Positions 6,584 through 6,590 of a stretch of DNA of 6,590 nucleotides are shown here, piece by piece. The position numbers were made by a program, and so were the translations under genes. This stretch comes from Candidatus Hebobacteria bacterium (GTDB lineage: Bacteria; Armatimonadota; Hebobacteria; Hebobacterales; Hebobacteraceae). The stretch's first letter is position 1, and each line of letters starts with the position of its first letter. The notes beneath the pieces are model-generated. The model saw only the letters and a program-made list of their open reading frames with translations, was not told the origin of the DNA and did not search any database. The stretch spans positions 1 through 6,590 of the forward strand of contig JALGTT010000069.1 in NCBI GenBank assembly GCA_029821235.1, given 5' to 3'.

Positions 6584-6590
6584 GCCGGGT

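Overview
The window is GC-rich bacterial DNA in which every supportable gene lies on the minus strand, so transcription runs from high to low coordinates. It holds six complete genes and the start of a seventh. The only non-coding gap of note is a 98 bp promoter region at 5334-5431, and no stretch over 300 bases lacks a gene. There are no RNA genes, mobile elements or CRISPR arrays. The sequence does not fix the organism. A Gram-negative-type signal peptide, an uroporphyrinogen-decarboxylase-superfamily protein that is not HemE, a near-leaderless promoter and pseudomurein-binding-like repeats would fit a high-GC, deep-branching environmental bacterium such as Armatimonadota, but this is a weak inference.

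Region 1 (6583-5432) encodes a URO-D-superfamily protein with a His-x-Cys metal motif. It is probably a corrinoid-type methyltransferase or relative, and appears to be a separate transcription unit. Region 2 (5334-5431) carries an extended -10 promoter (TGGTATAAT) only 9 nt from the next ATG, plus two imperfect inverted repeats.

Region 3 (5333 to about 1) reads as one operon with gaps of about 11 to 75 bp. In order of transcription it has a small CxxC thioredoxin-fold protein, an OmpR/PhoB-type response regulator, a HAMP-PAS sensor histidine kinase, alanine racemase, a secreted protein with two internal repeats plus an Ig-like domain, and the first about 24 codons of a hydrophobic protein resembling the N-terminus of a NuoM/NuoL-type membrane subunit.

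The theme of the operon looks like the cell envelope. A membrane sensor and its regulator are co-transcribed with the enzyme that makes D-alanine for peptidoglycan and with a secreted protein whose repeats resemble wall-binding modules. The sensor's external domain has four cysteines, and the first gene is a thioredoxin-fold protein, which raises the possibility of redox input to the two-component system. That link is a hypothesis.
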